Assembly: GCA_003023485.1 (NCBI GenBank)
Contig: PXSG01000088.1
Location: 1 to 26,223 of the forward strand
Source of the DNA: Halobacteriales archaeon SW_10_68_16
Lineage (GTDB): Archaea > Halobacteriota > Halobacteria > Halobacteriales > Haloarculaceae
Reading direction: 5' to 3'
Length of the DNA: 26,223 nucleotides
In this document: piece after piece, positions 18,302 through 25,038 of the stretch
Layout of the letters: each line of letters starts with the position of its first letter
Position numbering within the stretch: position 1 is the first letter of the stretch
Translations under genes and position numbers: made by a program
The notes under the pieces: generated by a model
What the model was told of the DNA's origin: nothing
Databases searched by the model: none
The model's input: the letters and a program-made list of their open reading frames with translations, nothing else

Positions 18302-21231
18302 TGGACGCGTTCGCGCTCGCAGTCGACGCGAGCGACCTGGCCACGAGCGTCAACACGGTCTGGGTGCTGACGGTGAGTTTCCTCATCTTCTTCATGCAGC
18401 CGGGGTTCGTGTTGCTGGAAGCCGGGCAGGTGCGGTCGAAGAACGTCGCCAACATCGCGATGAAGAACCTCTTCGACTGGAGTCTCGGGGTGCTCGTGTT
18501 CTTCGTCGTGGGGCTGGGCGTCGCCAACCTCGTGGGCTACCTCACCTCGCCGGGAGCGGTCTCGCTCGCGGGCAGTTTCGGCTACGTCAACGCCCCCGGC
18601 GAGTGGATCGGCTGGTTTTTCGGCGCGGTGTTCGCGATGACCGCCGCGACCATCGTCTCCGGGGCCGTCGCCGGGCGCATCAGGTTCAAGTCCTACATCG
18701 TCTACTCGGTGCTGCTGACCGGCGTCATCTACCCGGTCGTCGTCGGGCTGACCTGGCAGGGTGGACTCCTCGCGGAGGGGGGCTTCCTGGGCCAACTGAT
18801 CGGCGCCGGCTACCTGGATTTCGCCGGCGGGACGGTCGTCCACATGGTCGGCGGGGTCGCCGGCCTGACCGCCGCCTACCTCGTGGGGCCGCGACGGGAC
18901 CGGTACGACGAGGACGGCGCCAGCAACCCGCTCCCCGGGCACTCGGTGCTGTTTGCCGTCGTCGGGACGCTCTTTCTCGCCTTCGGGTGGTTCGGATTCA
19001 ACGTCGGCACGCAGGCGACCATCCTCACGGCCGAGGGCGAGTTCATGGGGCCAGCGCTTGGCCGTGTGCTCATCGTGACGACGCTCGGGATGGGTGCCGG
19101 CGCGGTGGCCTCCTCGCTCGTGACCGTCCTCTGGCAGGGGCGGCCCGACCCGCTCTTTACCGCCAACGGGCTGCTCGCCGGCCTCGTCGCGGTCACGAGC
19201 GCGGCCGCCCACGTCACCTGGTGGGGCGGGCTCCTCATCGGCGCCGTCGGCGGGGCGCTCGTCTACCCCACGTTCCGGTGGACGGTCGAGGGCCTGGGCA
19301 TCGACGACGTCTGTGGCGTCTTCGCCGTCCACGGCGGGGCCGGCGCCCTCGGGGTCGTCCTGTTGCCCTTCGTCGGCGTCACCGGGGCCGGCGCGTGGAC
19401 GTTCCTGGGTGTCGAGCAACTCCTCATGCAGGTCGTCGGCGTGGCCATTATCGGGCTCTGGACGGTGACCGCGACCGTCGCCGTCTTCTACGTCCTCCAA
19501 GGAACCCTGGGGCTCCGTGTCGACAGCGAGAGCGAGGAGGTCGGCCTGGACCAGACCGAACACAACATCGTCGCGTACCCCAATTTCGTGACCGACGGCG
19601 GCGTGGCGACCGACACCGGGTCCACCTCGCACGGCCCGAGTTCGCAGGGCACCCAGGAGGCCGACGCGCCGACGATGTGGCGCGGCGAGGAGGTGGCTGC
19701 CACCGACAGTGCGGGAGGCATTCTCCAGGGGACGGGCATCGACTCGTTCCCGGACCCGACGCTGGTCGTCGACGCCAGCGACGAGATCACGGCGCTGAAC
19801 CCCCACGCGGTGCGGTTCTTCGAGACGACCGAGGCCGAGGCACTCGAAGAGCCCCCGACGGCGCTCGTCGACCGGTCCGAAGACAGCCTCGACGCCACGG
19901 CGGAGGTCGTCGAGACGGGCCGCGAAATCCGGGACCGGCGGGGGACCGTCACCGTCGGCGGTGAGCGGGTGCCGGTCTCTGTCACCGCGACGCCGCTCCA
20001 CGAGGACGGCGAACTGGTCGGCGCGCTCGCGACGGTCCGCAACGCCGCCGACGAGGTGGCGGCCACGCGCCACCGCCAGACCGTCGAGGAGTACCGCGAG
20101 GCCGGGATCGAGAACCAGCGGGAGAAACTCGCCGCCCTCTCGGAGGGCGACCTGAACCTCGAACGCGGCATTCCCGACCCGCCGGACGACCACCCGGACC
20201 TGGAGGCACTCTCCGAGGTCTTCCGGGAGATCGACGGGTACATCGTCGAGGTGGCCGACAGCGTCGAGGCCATCGTCGAGCGGGTGCCCGAGCAATCGGA
20301 ACACCTCGCCGAGAGCAGCACGTCGCTGAGCGAGTCCAGCGAGGACATCGCGACGTCCATCGAGGACATCAGCGACCTGGCGGGGGAGATAGACAGCCGG
20401 GTCGGGGCCCTCTCGGCCGAGACCGAACAGGCCGGCGAGAGCGTCGGGGACCTCTCCGCGGCCATCGAGGAGATCACCGCCTCGACCAGCGAGATCAGCG
20501 CGACGTCCGACCGCGCGACCGACCTCACGCGGGAGTGTGTCGACGAGATGGTCGAGACCGTCGACCACATCAGGGCGGCCGCAGACCGCACGACGCGCGC
20601 CTCGGAGGCCATCGACGAACTCGAGGCGGACATGGCCGAGGTCGGGGAGATCGTCGACATCATCCGGGACATCGCCAAGCAGACGAACATGCTGGCGCTG
20701 AACGCCTCCATCGAGGCGGCCAACGCCGACGCCGACGGGGAGGGCTTTGCGGTCGTCGCCGACGAGGTCAAGGCGCTCGCGGAGGACGCCAAGTCCTCGG
20801 CGGACGACATCGCGTCGATCATCGATTCGGCCGGCGAGCAGACCGAGGCCGTCGCCTCGGCGATGGACGAGACCAGCGAGGAGATTACCGCCGGCGCCGA
20901 CATCGTCGAGTCGACCGCCGAGGACCTCCGGACCGTCCGGGAGCGCATCGAGGAGACGAACGCGGGGGTCGGCGAGATCAGCGACGCGGTCGAACGCCAG
21001 GCCGACCAGACCCAGCAGGTCAGCGCCGCGATGGACGAAATCGGGACCGAGATGGACGCTGTGGGTTCCCTGACGGCCGACATCAACGCCAACGTCGACG
21101 CCGAGCGCTCCGAAATCGCGAACCTGACCGACCTCGCCGACCGCCTGCGCGACATCGCGACCGAGATGCACGGGAACATCGACCGGTTCGACCTCCGTCG
21201 CGACCTCACGAGCGCCGCCGCGACCGACTGA
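18298..21231 (+). CDS. Ammonium transporter-PAS-chemoreceptor (Amt-MCP) fusion protein
   Basis: 977 residues in one uninterrupted frame. Residues 1-405 are a full Amt/Rh domain with about 11 helices: F112 (VFAMTAATIV) and F234 (GWFGFN) fit the double Phe gate, D174 and H182 lie in LDFAGGTVVHMVGG, and the second pore His is H345 (CGVFAVHGG). These correspond to E. coli AmtB F107, F215, D160, H168 and H318, with the same D-to-H spacing of 8. After an acidic linker, residues 480-585 look PAS-like (DSFPDPTLVVDASDEITALN). Residues about 590-660 may be a HAMP-like connector, and 660-960 form a chemoreceptor coiled coil with hairpin tip EIVDIIRDIAKQTNMLALNA, then SIEAANADADGEGFAVVADEV. It should couple ammonium binding or transport to the CheA/CheW pathway; whether it still transports is unknown. 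No glnK, cheA or cheW gene lies nearby. Confidence 0.93.
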   Translation: MMDAFALAVDASDLATSVNTVWVLTVSFLIFFMQPGFVLLEAGQVRSKNVANIAMKNLFDWSLGVLVFFVVGLGVANLVGYLTSPGAVSLAGSFGYVNAPGEWIGWFFGAVFAMTAATIVSGAVAGRIRFKSYIVYSVLLTGVIYPVVVGLTWQGGLLAEGGFLGQLIGAGYLDFAGGTVVHMVGGVAGLTAAYLVGPRRDRYDEDGASNPLPGHSVLFAVVGTLFLAFGWFGFNVGTQATILTAEGEFMGPALGRVLIVTTLGMGAGAVASSLVTVLWQGRPDPLFTANGLLAGLVAVTSAAAHVTWWGGLLIGAVGGALVYPTFRWTVEGLGIDDVCGVFAVHGGAGALGVVLLPFVGVTGAGAWTFLGVEQLLMQVVGVAIIGLWTVTATVAVFYVLQGTLGLRVDSESEEVGLDQTEHNIVAYPNFVTDGGVATDTGSTSHGPSSQGTQEADAPTMWRGEEVAATDSAGGILQGTGIDSFPDPTLVVDASDEITALNPHAVRFFETTEAEALEEPPTALVDRSEDSLDATAEVVETGREIRDRRGTVTVGGERVPVSVTATPLHEDGELVGALATVRNAADEVAATRHRQTVEEYREAGIENQREKLAALSEGDLNLERGIPDPPDDHPDLEALSEVFREIDGYIVEVADSVEAIVERVPEQSEHLAESSTSLSESSEDIATSIEDISDLAGEIDSRVGALSAETEQAGESVGDLSAAIEEITASTSEISATSDRATDLTRECVDEMVETVDHIRAAADRTTRASEAIDELEADMAEVGEIVDIIRDIAKQTNMLALNASIEAANADADGEGFAVVADEVKALAEDAKSSADDIASIIDSAGEQTEAVASAMDETSEEITAGADIVESTAEDLRTVRERIEETNAGVGEISDAVERQADQTQQVSAAMDEIGTEMDAVGSLTADINANVDAERSEIANLTDLADRLRDIATEMHGNIDRFDLRRDLTSAAATD

Positions 21232-21270
21232 CGACAGCGTCATGAGCACGCGGCCCCGATACGCCGGCGG

Positions 21271-21711
21271 ATGCTCTTCCCGACCCACCTCGTGGCGGCC
21301 TACCTGCCGACGAGGCGGTGGGACCTCCCCCCGGCCTGGACCGTCGCGGGCGCGGCGCTCCCGGACCTGGTGCTCGTGTTGCTGGCCGTGACGCTGGTGG
21401 GTCTCGCCGTCCGCCACACGTCCGGTCACGGGCACACGCATCGCCGGGTCGCCCTCGCCGTCTGGGTCGGCTGGACATCGTACCTGCTGCTCGACGCCAT
21501 CAACATGCCCCTCAACGGCCGCCCCGGCGACGCCCGATTTCTCCTCTGGCCGGCCGTCGAACACGCGCCGGCGGTGCGGCTTCCGCCGCTTGCCTTCGCC
21601 GCCCACTACGTCGGCACGCCCGCCTTCTACCTGGAAGTCCTCGTGTGGGTCGCGTTTTTCGCCGTCCTCGTTCGCCGCCTGCGCACCCAGCGGCCGGGGC
21701 CCGACGGGTGA
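21271..21711 (+). CDS. YdjM-like membrane-bound metal-dependent hydrolase family protein
   Basis: 146 residues starting MLFPTHLVAAYLPTRR, the N-terminal form typical of the YdjM/PF04307 family of small membrane proteins annotated as metal-dependent hydrolases. Conserved polar residues lie at H6, D32 (GAALPDL), H49/H53/H55/H57 (RHTSGHGHTHR) and D75 (LLLDAIN), the usual His/Asp pattern, set among about four hydrophobic helices. True enzymatic activity is not established for this family. It begins 39 nt after the Amt-MCP gene on the same strand and might be read through from it, but a functional link is not evident. Confidence 0.7.
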   Translation: MLFPTHLVAAYLPTRRWDLPPAWTVAGAALPDLVLVLLAVTLVGLAVRHTSGHGHTHRRVALAVWVGWTSYLLLDAINMPLNGRPGDARFLLWPAVEHAPAVRLPPLAFAAHYVGTPAFYLEVLVWVAFFAVLVRRLRTQRPGPDG

Positions 21712-21951
21712 CTACCGCTCGTCCAGCCGGTGGCCGTCACGGGGACAGTGTTCGAACTCGGGGTCGCGGGCCTGGAACCCACAGACGGGACACTCCCGGA
21801 CCGGCGGACGCTGCCCGCGCCGGAAGAGGAAGGGCACGAACGGGACCACGACCAGGAAGGCCGGGACCCCGAAAACGACCCAGAGGACGACGCTCAGGGC
21901 GAGGCTGGCCAGGAAACCGAGGAGGGCAGTCCGCGACCGCGCCGAAACCAT
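21712..21951 (-). CDS. Small membrane protein with C-terminal zinc ribbon
   Basis: 79 residues from the ATG at 21951. A longer frame reaches 21978, but this start makes a TGATG overlap with the stop of the upstream PadR gene, the usual sign of translational coupling. Two hydrophobic stretches (around LLGFLASLALSVVLWVVFGV and AFLVVVPFVPFLF) are followed by CPVC and, ten residues later, CPRDGH, giving a Cys-Cys-Cys-His metal-binding tail on the cytoplasmic side. Specific function unknown. Being co-translated with PadR, it may be a target or partner of that regulator. The stop is adjacent to that of the convergent YdjM-like gene. Confidence 0.65.
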   Translation of the reverse strand: MVSARSRTALLGFLASLALSVVLWVVFGVPAFLVVVPFVPFLFRRGQRPPVRECPVCGFQARDPEFEHCPRDGHRLDER

Positions 21952-22226
21952 CAGACGTCGATGTACTCGTTTTCCCACTCCCGGCGTGCCTCGATCTCGC
22001 GGTCGCCCCGCCGGGTCAGGCTGTAGAAGTTCGTCCGCCGGTCGCGTTGCCCCTTCTCGACGAGTCCCTTGTCGACGAGCGTGTCCAGGTTCGGGTACAG
22101 GCGCCCGTGGTGGATCTCCTTCTCGTAGTAGTCCTCGAGTTCCTCCTTGATCGCGAGGCCGTGTGGCTCGTCCTTGCCGGCGATCACGTACAACAGGTCA
22201 CGCTGGAAGCCTGTCAGGTCGTACAT
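21951..22226 (-). CDS. PadR family transcriptional regulator
   Basis: A 91-residue winged-helix protein. It begins MYDLTGFQRDLLYVIAGKDE and contains the PadR hallmark HGLAIKEELEDYY, the recognition segment GRLYPNLDTLVDKGLVEK, and the wing region RRTNFYSLTRRGDREI. It lacks the long C-terminal dimerisation helices of classical PadR, as is usual for the short haloarchaeal type. It probably binds DNA as a dimer and regulates its own operon with the zinc-ribbon membrane protein. A TATA-like box (22246-22254, complement) lies 24-28 nt before the ATG. Confidence 0.88.
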   Translation of the reverse strand: MYDLTGFQRDLLYVIAGKDEPHGLAIKEELEDYYEKEIHHGRLYPNLDTLVDKGLVEKGQRDRRTNFYSLTRRGDREIEARREWENEYIDV

Positions 22227-22245
22227 CGGTAAAGTCTATGTCCGG

Positions 22246-22254
22246 ATTATTATT
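22246..22254 (-). promoter_or_regulatory. TATA-like box for the padR operon
   Basis: The complement contains ATAATAAT in an AT-rich patch centred about 24-28 nt before the PadR ATG at 22226. Confidence 0.4.
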
Positions 22255-22839
22255 CGATTTTATTAAATATTTCGTCCCGGATACGTACGCGACACGCACG
22301 ACCGCCAGACACCCCACATCCGTGGACCGCGAGGAGGGTTCCAGCGCCAGACGTCACCGCTCGCCGAGTCTCGCCAGGATGGCTATCTCACGCCCGCTGC
22401 GGGACGAAGCGCCGGAAGGCTATCGGCGGCAGCGTCCTCCACCTGCGCTTCGTGATCGGCCCGCACCGGCACGGAAAGTTCAGTGATGAGAGAGGTCGTC
22501 GCACTCGACGGTTCGAATAGATAACCGAGTTGAATGTTTCGGCAATCGTATCACTCCGCTGGTACACGAGGGAAGGCCCGTCGTGGCCGGCCGCCAAGCG
22601 GTGGTATGCCGGAGACCGTCCTCTCTCGGCGTGTAGCGAATGGAAAGGAAAGCGAAACGCGCGGTAAAAATCCGCGCGAACGCTTGCCGCCCTGAATTGG
22701 TCCCCGCTGACGCTTCGGCCCTCCAAGCGAAGCGTCACCTGAAACAATATTGGGGAGATACTTAAGAGTAACGACTGGACGTTTCACTCAGTCGAAACCC
22801 CTCACGTCCAGGGGTTAGTTCCCGCCGGGACTCCCCGCA
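22255..22839. other. Gene-free stretch with several perfect hairpins
   Basis: No credible gene is visible on either strand across the roughly 640 bp between padR and the zinc-ribbon gene; a 119-codon minus frame (22388-22747) has no recognisable sequence and un-haloarchaeal composition. The stretch is AT-richer than the flanks and holds perfect inverted repeats: 22658-22664 with 22672-22678 (7 bp), 22708-22717 with 22728-22737 (10 bp), 22772-22777 with 22789-22794 (6 bp), and 22796-22802 with 22810-22816 (7 bp). The stem 22775-22782 with 22804-22811 (8 bp) competes with the last two. It may hold a non-coding RNA, a decayed mobile element or simple spacer; I could not match it to tRNA, 7S RNA or RNase P RNA. 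Confidence 0.4.
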
Positions 22840-22849
22840 TTTATTATAA
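22840..22849 (+). promoter_or_regulatory. TATA-like box for the zinc-ribbon gene
   Basis: TTTATTATAA centred 25 nt before the ATG at 22870; this places the hairpins above it upstream of the promoter rather than in the leader of the gene. Confidence 0.5.
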
Positions 22850-22869
22850 GTTGGCGCCTACAAACAGGT

Positions 22870-23568
22870 ATGAAAGTACGGGGCAACCGGGAGTGTCGGG
22901 CCTGCGGGACGCAGTGGTCGTACTACGAGACGGGAAGCGTTGCGTGTCCGGAGTGTGGGAGTCTCGACAGCCGCGGCGTGGGCGAGCGCGCCGAGCACAC
23001 TGCCGGCCCGGCGGCGCTCGACCTGTCGGCCGCGCGTGGGGCAGTCGACGCGGAACCGCTCCGCGAGGTGGCCGACCGTGCCGCGGAGGCCGCTGCCGAG
23101 TACCTCCGCCAGGCGGGGTTCGTCCACGCGGGGGAGCTCCAGCCCCTCTCGGAGACGTACCTCGCGGCGGCGGAACTCCGGCGCGTCGGGGCGACGCTGT
23201 CGCGGGCGATGCGTGCCGACGACGCCGAGTGGCTGTACTTCCTGTCGTTGCTCGATGGGGCCGAGGACGGCCAGCGCTCGCCACCCGAGGAGGTTCCCGA
23301 GGGGCTGTGGGCCGCGCGCGGGCTGGCGGTCGCTGCCGCGGCCGACGCCTACGTCTCGGACCTGCGGCGGGTCCGCGAGGAGCCCGGTCCCGACCTGGCG
23401 CCGGTGCTCTCGACACTGCGGGCGCGGCGCAAGCGGATCGAGGCACTCGACGGCGACGTCGACCCGGCCGAGGCCGAGCGTGTCGTCCGTGCGCTCCGCG
23501 ATGTGGCTGCGTACGTCCGGGAGGACGACGAAACCGCGCTCGTCCGCGCGAGAGAACTGCTGGAATAG
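22870..23568 (+). CDS. Haloarchaeal TFIIB-type zinc-ribbon protein (DUF7117-like)
   Basis: 232 residues. The N-terminus carries a zinc ribbon with knuckles CRAC (residues 9-12) and CPEC (26-29) separated by 13 residues, like the ribbon of TFIIB but with nothing else of that factor. The rest is an acidic, Ala- and Arg-rich all-helical domain (for example RRVGATLSRAMRADDAEWLYFLSLL, given here only as a landmark at its first 20 residues) ending VRARELLE. I recall this arrangement as a haloarchaeal-specific family of unknown role (DUF7117), but that name needs a search. It has its own leaderless promoter and ends 15 nt from the convergent gene. Confidence 0.7.
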   Translation: MKVRGNRECRACGTQWSYYETGSVACPECGSLDSRGVGERAEHTAGPAALDLSAARGAVDAEPLREVADRAAEAAAEYLRQAGFVHAGELQPLSETYLAAAELRRVGATLSRAMRADDAEWLYFLSLLDGAEDGQRSPPEEVPEGLWAARGLAVAAAADAYVSDLRRVREEPGPDLAPVLSTLRARRKRIEALDGDVDPAEAERVVRALRDVAAYVREDDETALVRARELLE

Positions 23569-23583
23569 TCGAGCGGACTCGAT

Positions 23584-24342
23584 TCAGGAGTCGTCGCTCC
23601 AGCCCCAGTCGGCTTTCCCCGCTGCCTCCGACAGCGGGACGAACTCCCACTCCTCGGCCTCGGCCATCCACCCCTCGTCGGGAAATCCGACCAGGACCAT
23701 CCGTTCGGCGTAGAACATCGACGTCTCGTCGACGCTGGCGAGTCGTTCGGCCGGTCCCTGGCTCGACCCGTTGAAGAAGTCGACGTCGATGCGGTGGTCG
23801 CGCTGGAACTTGTTGATGACGTGGGACCCGACGTCCCCGACGATGCCGACCCAGTCGGCCCAGGCGTTCGCGTCCGCGACGACGCGCTGGGGGTTGTCCA
23901 GCCGCTTCATCGCCTCGTAGGTCAGCGCCATCGTCATCTCGTCGGCGTCGCCGCCGTGTGGCCCGCTCGCCTCCCCGTCCGCCCCCGCCGCGTCACCGTC
24001 GGCCGGCTCACCGTGGTCTGGCGGTTCGGACGCGGCGTCGCTCGCGGCGTTCGCGCCGGCACCACCACCCTCGACCGGGATCCCGACCGGTTTGTCCTTG
24101 TTCTCCCGGGGGACGTGCGGGACCCGCGCCGTCCCGGTGTCGGTGCCCTTGTCGGTGCCGTCATTCGTCGGTTCTGTCTCGGTGTCGGCGTCCCCCGGTT
24201 CCACCGACGGGGAGTCTGGGACATCCACCTCCGGTTCGTCGTCGGGGTCGCCCTCGCCGCGCCAGAACCAGTCGCCGGGATTCGCCGACTGCTCGTCGTC
24301 GCTGTCGACGTCGAGTTCGTCGAGGTCGATCTCCTCTGTCAT
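23584..24342 (-). CDS. DUF7124-like conserved haloarchaeal protein
   Basis: 252 residues. The N-terminal half (1-135) is a very acidic, low-complexity tail starting MTEEIDLDELDVDSDDE, rich in Asp, Glu, Gly and Pro, with a basic patch PRENKDKPVG in the middle. The folded part begins near residue 136 (MTMALTYEAMKRLDNP) and runs through DANAWADWVGIVGD, HRIDVDFFNG, ERMVLVGFPDEGW and AAGKADWGW at the C-terminus. This pattern matches the haloarchaeal family I know as DUF7124, whose function is unknown; I see no catalytic motif. Monocistronic, convergent with the zinc-ribbon gene. Confidence 0.65.
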   Translation of the reverse strand: MTEEIDLDELDVDSDDEQSANPGDWFWRGEGDPDDEPEVDVPDSPSVEPGDADTETEPTNDGTDKGTDTGTARVPHVPRENKDKPVGIPVEGGGAGANAASDAASEPPDHGEPADGDAAGADGEASGPHGGDADEMTMALTYEAMKRLDNPQRVVADANAWADWVGIVGDVGSHVINKFQRDHRIDVDFFNGSSQGPAERLASVDETSMFYAERMVLVGFPDEGWMAEAEEWEFVPLSEAAGKADWGWSDDS

Positions 24343-24469
24343 AGTTCGGTGTTCCCCGTCCGTGGGGTGGGTCTACATCGGAATGGGAGCGGGACCTACG
24401 TGAAGATGTCGCCGCCGCGGGGCGACCGAGCCTCTCGGTGGCGACCGTCCGTCTCCGTGGCCGCCGGAG

Positions 24470-24655
24470 TCAGACCAGCAGTTGGACGCCGACGAGAAGG
24501 GTGAACAGCAGGACGGCTGCCACCGACGACCACTCGAGCCACCGGGGTGTCGACCGCGAGGAGTCGACGCTGGCGACGAACAGTGTGCCGGCGAGCGCGA
24601 CGAGCACGACCGCGATGACGTACACCGTGTTCAGTCGCTGGCCATATGTTAACAC
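24470..24655 (-). CDS. Small two-helix membrane protein
   Basis: 61 residues from a GTG at 24655 (MLTYGQRLNTVYVIAVVLVA); the nearby ATG is in another frame and stops at once. Two hydrophobic helices, about residues 11-29 and 41-60, are separated by a short polar loop (DSSRSTPRWLEW). The composition and strict two-helix pattern make it look like a real haloarchaeal membrane microprotein, but I cannot name a family. It may be co-transcribed with the small membrane ORF ending at 24691, which lies 35 nt upstream on the same strand. Confidence 0.5.
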   Translation of the reverse strand: MLTYGQRLNTVYVIAVVLVALAGTLFVASVDSSRSTPRWLEWSSVAAVLLFTLLVGVQLLV

Positions 24656-24690
24656 GTTCGTAGTCCGTTGTAAAGCTACTGGTCGTGCTG

Positions 24691-24933
24691 TTACTCCACG
24701 CCGCTGAGGCCGGTCATCGGCGAGGCCCCGGCAGCGATGGCGCTCGCCGCGAGGATGGCCGCGGCCAGCACCACGAAGTCGCCGCTCGGCGAGTAGCCCG
24801 CCAGCCCGGCACCGACCTGGACGATGAAGACCGTCACGAAGAAACTGAGGATCGCGAAGACCAGCATGACGATTGCCGCGATGATGCTACTGACCAGTCC
24901 GCCGAACGAATCGAGCAGTCCCCGATCCGTATT
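24691..24933 (-). CDS. Small membrane protein lacking an obvious start codon
   Basis: The frame is open from a TAG at 24934-24936 to TAA at 24691 and reads NTDRGLLDSFGGLVSSIIAA, then IVMLVFAILSFFVTVFIVQV (helix 1), GAGLAGYSPSGDFVVLAAAI (start of helix 2) and ends ASPMTGLSGVE. This is convincing two-helix membrane protein sequence. The likely natural start, just before GLLDSFGG, has no ATG, GTG or TTG; the only one in frame is ATG at 24867, inside helix 1 (58 residues). Either the start was lost by mutation, the internal ATG is used, or an unusual codon serves. Family unknown. Confidence 0.45.
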   Translation of the reverse strand, partial: NTDRGLLDSFGGLVSSIIAAIVMLVFAILSFFVTVFIVQVGAGLAGYSPSGDFVVLAAAILAASAIAAGASPMTGLSGVE

Positions 24934-25004
24934 CTACAACCGCGCGAGTCGGCCAGGGCGAGTACTGAACGTGTGACAGAGCTGTAAAATACTACATAAT
25001 CCTC

Positions 25005-25013
25005 AATAATTAA
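25005..25013 (+). promoter_or_regulatory. TATA-like box for the second AOR gene
   Basis: AATAATTAA centred 30 nt before the ATG at 25039, inside an AT-rich promoter patch (about 24985-25035). Confidence 0.45.
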
Positions 25014-25038
25014 GTTGCTGCTCTCTATTGTATCACGT

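Noticed and set aside
18196..21606. 1136-codon open frame on the minus strand
   Set aside because: It is the antisense of the Amt-MCP gene; its sequence is low-complexity Arg/Gly/Asp/His-rich with no domain, as expected from a GC-rich shadow frame.
22388..22747. 119-codon minus-strand ORF or decayed transposase in the hairpin-rich interval
   Set aside because: No transposase motif, terminal repeat or haloarchaeal codon pattern could be found; a second minus frame at 22390-22540 looks slightly protein-like but is too short to judge.
22640..22820. tRNA, 7S RNA or RNase P RNA
   Set aside because: No T-loop consensus with acceptor pairing and none of the conserved core segments of SRP or RNase P RNA that I know were seen.
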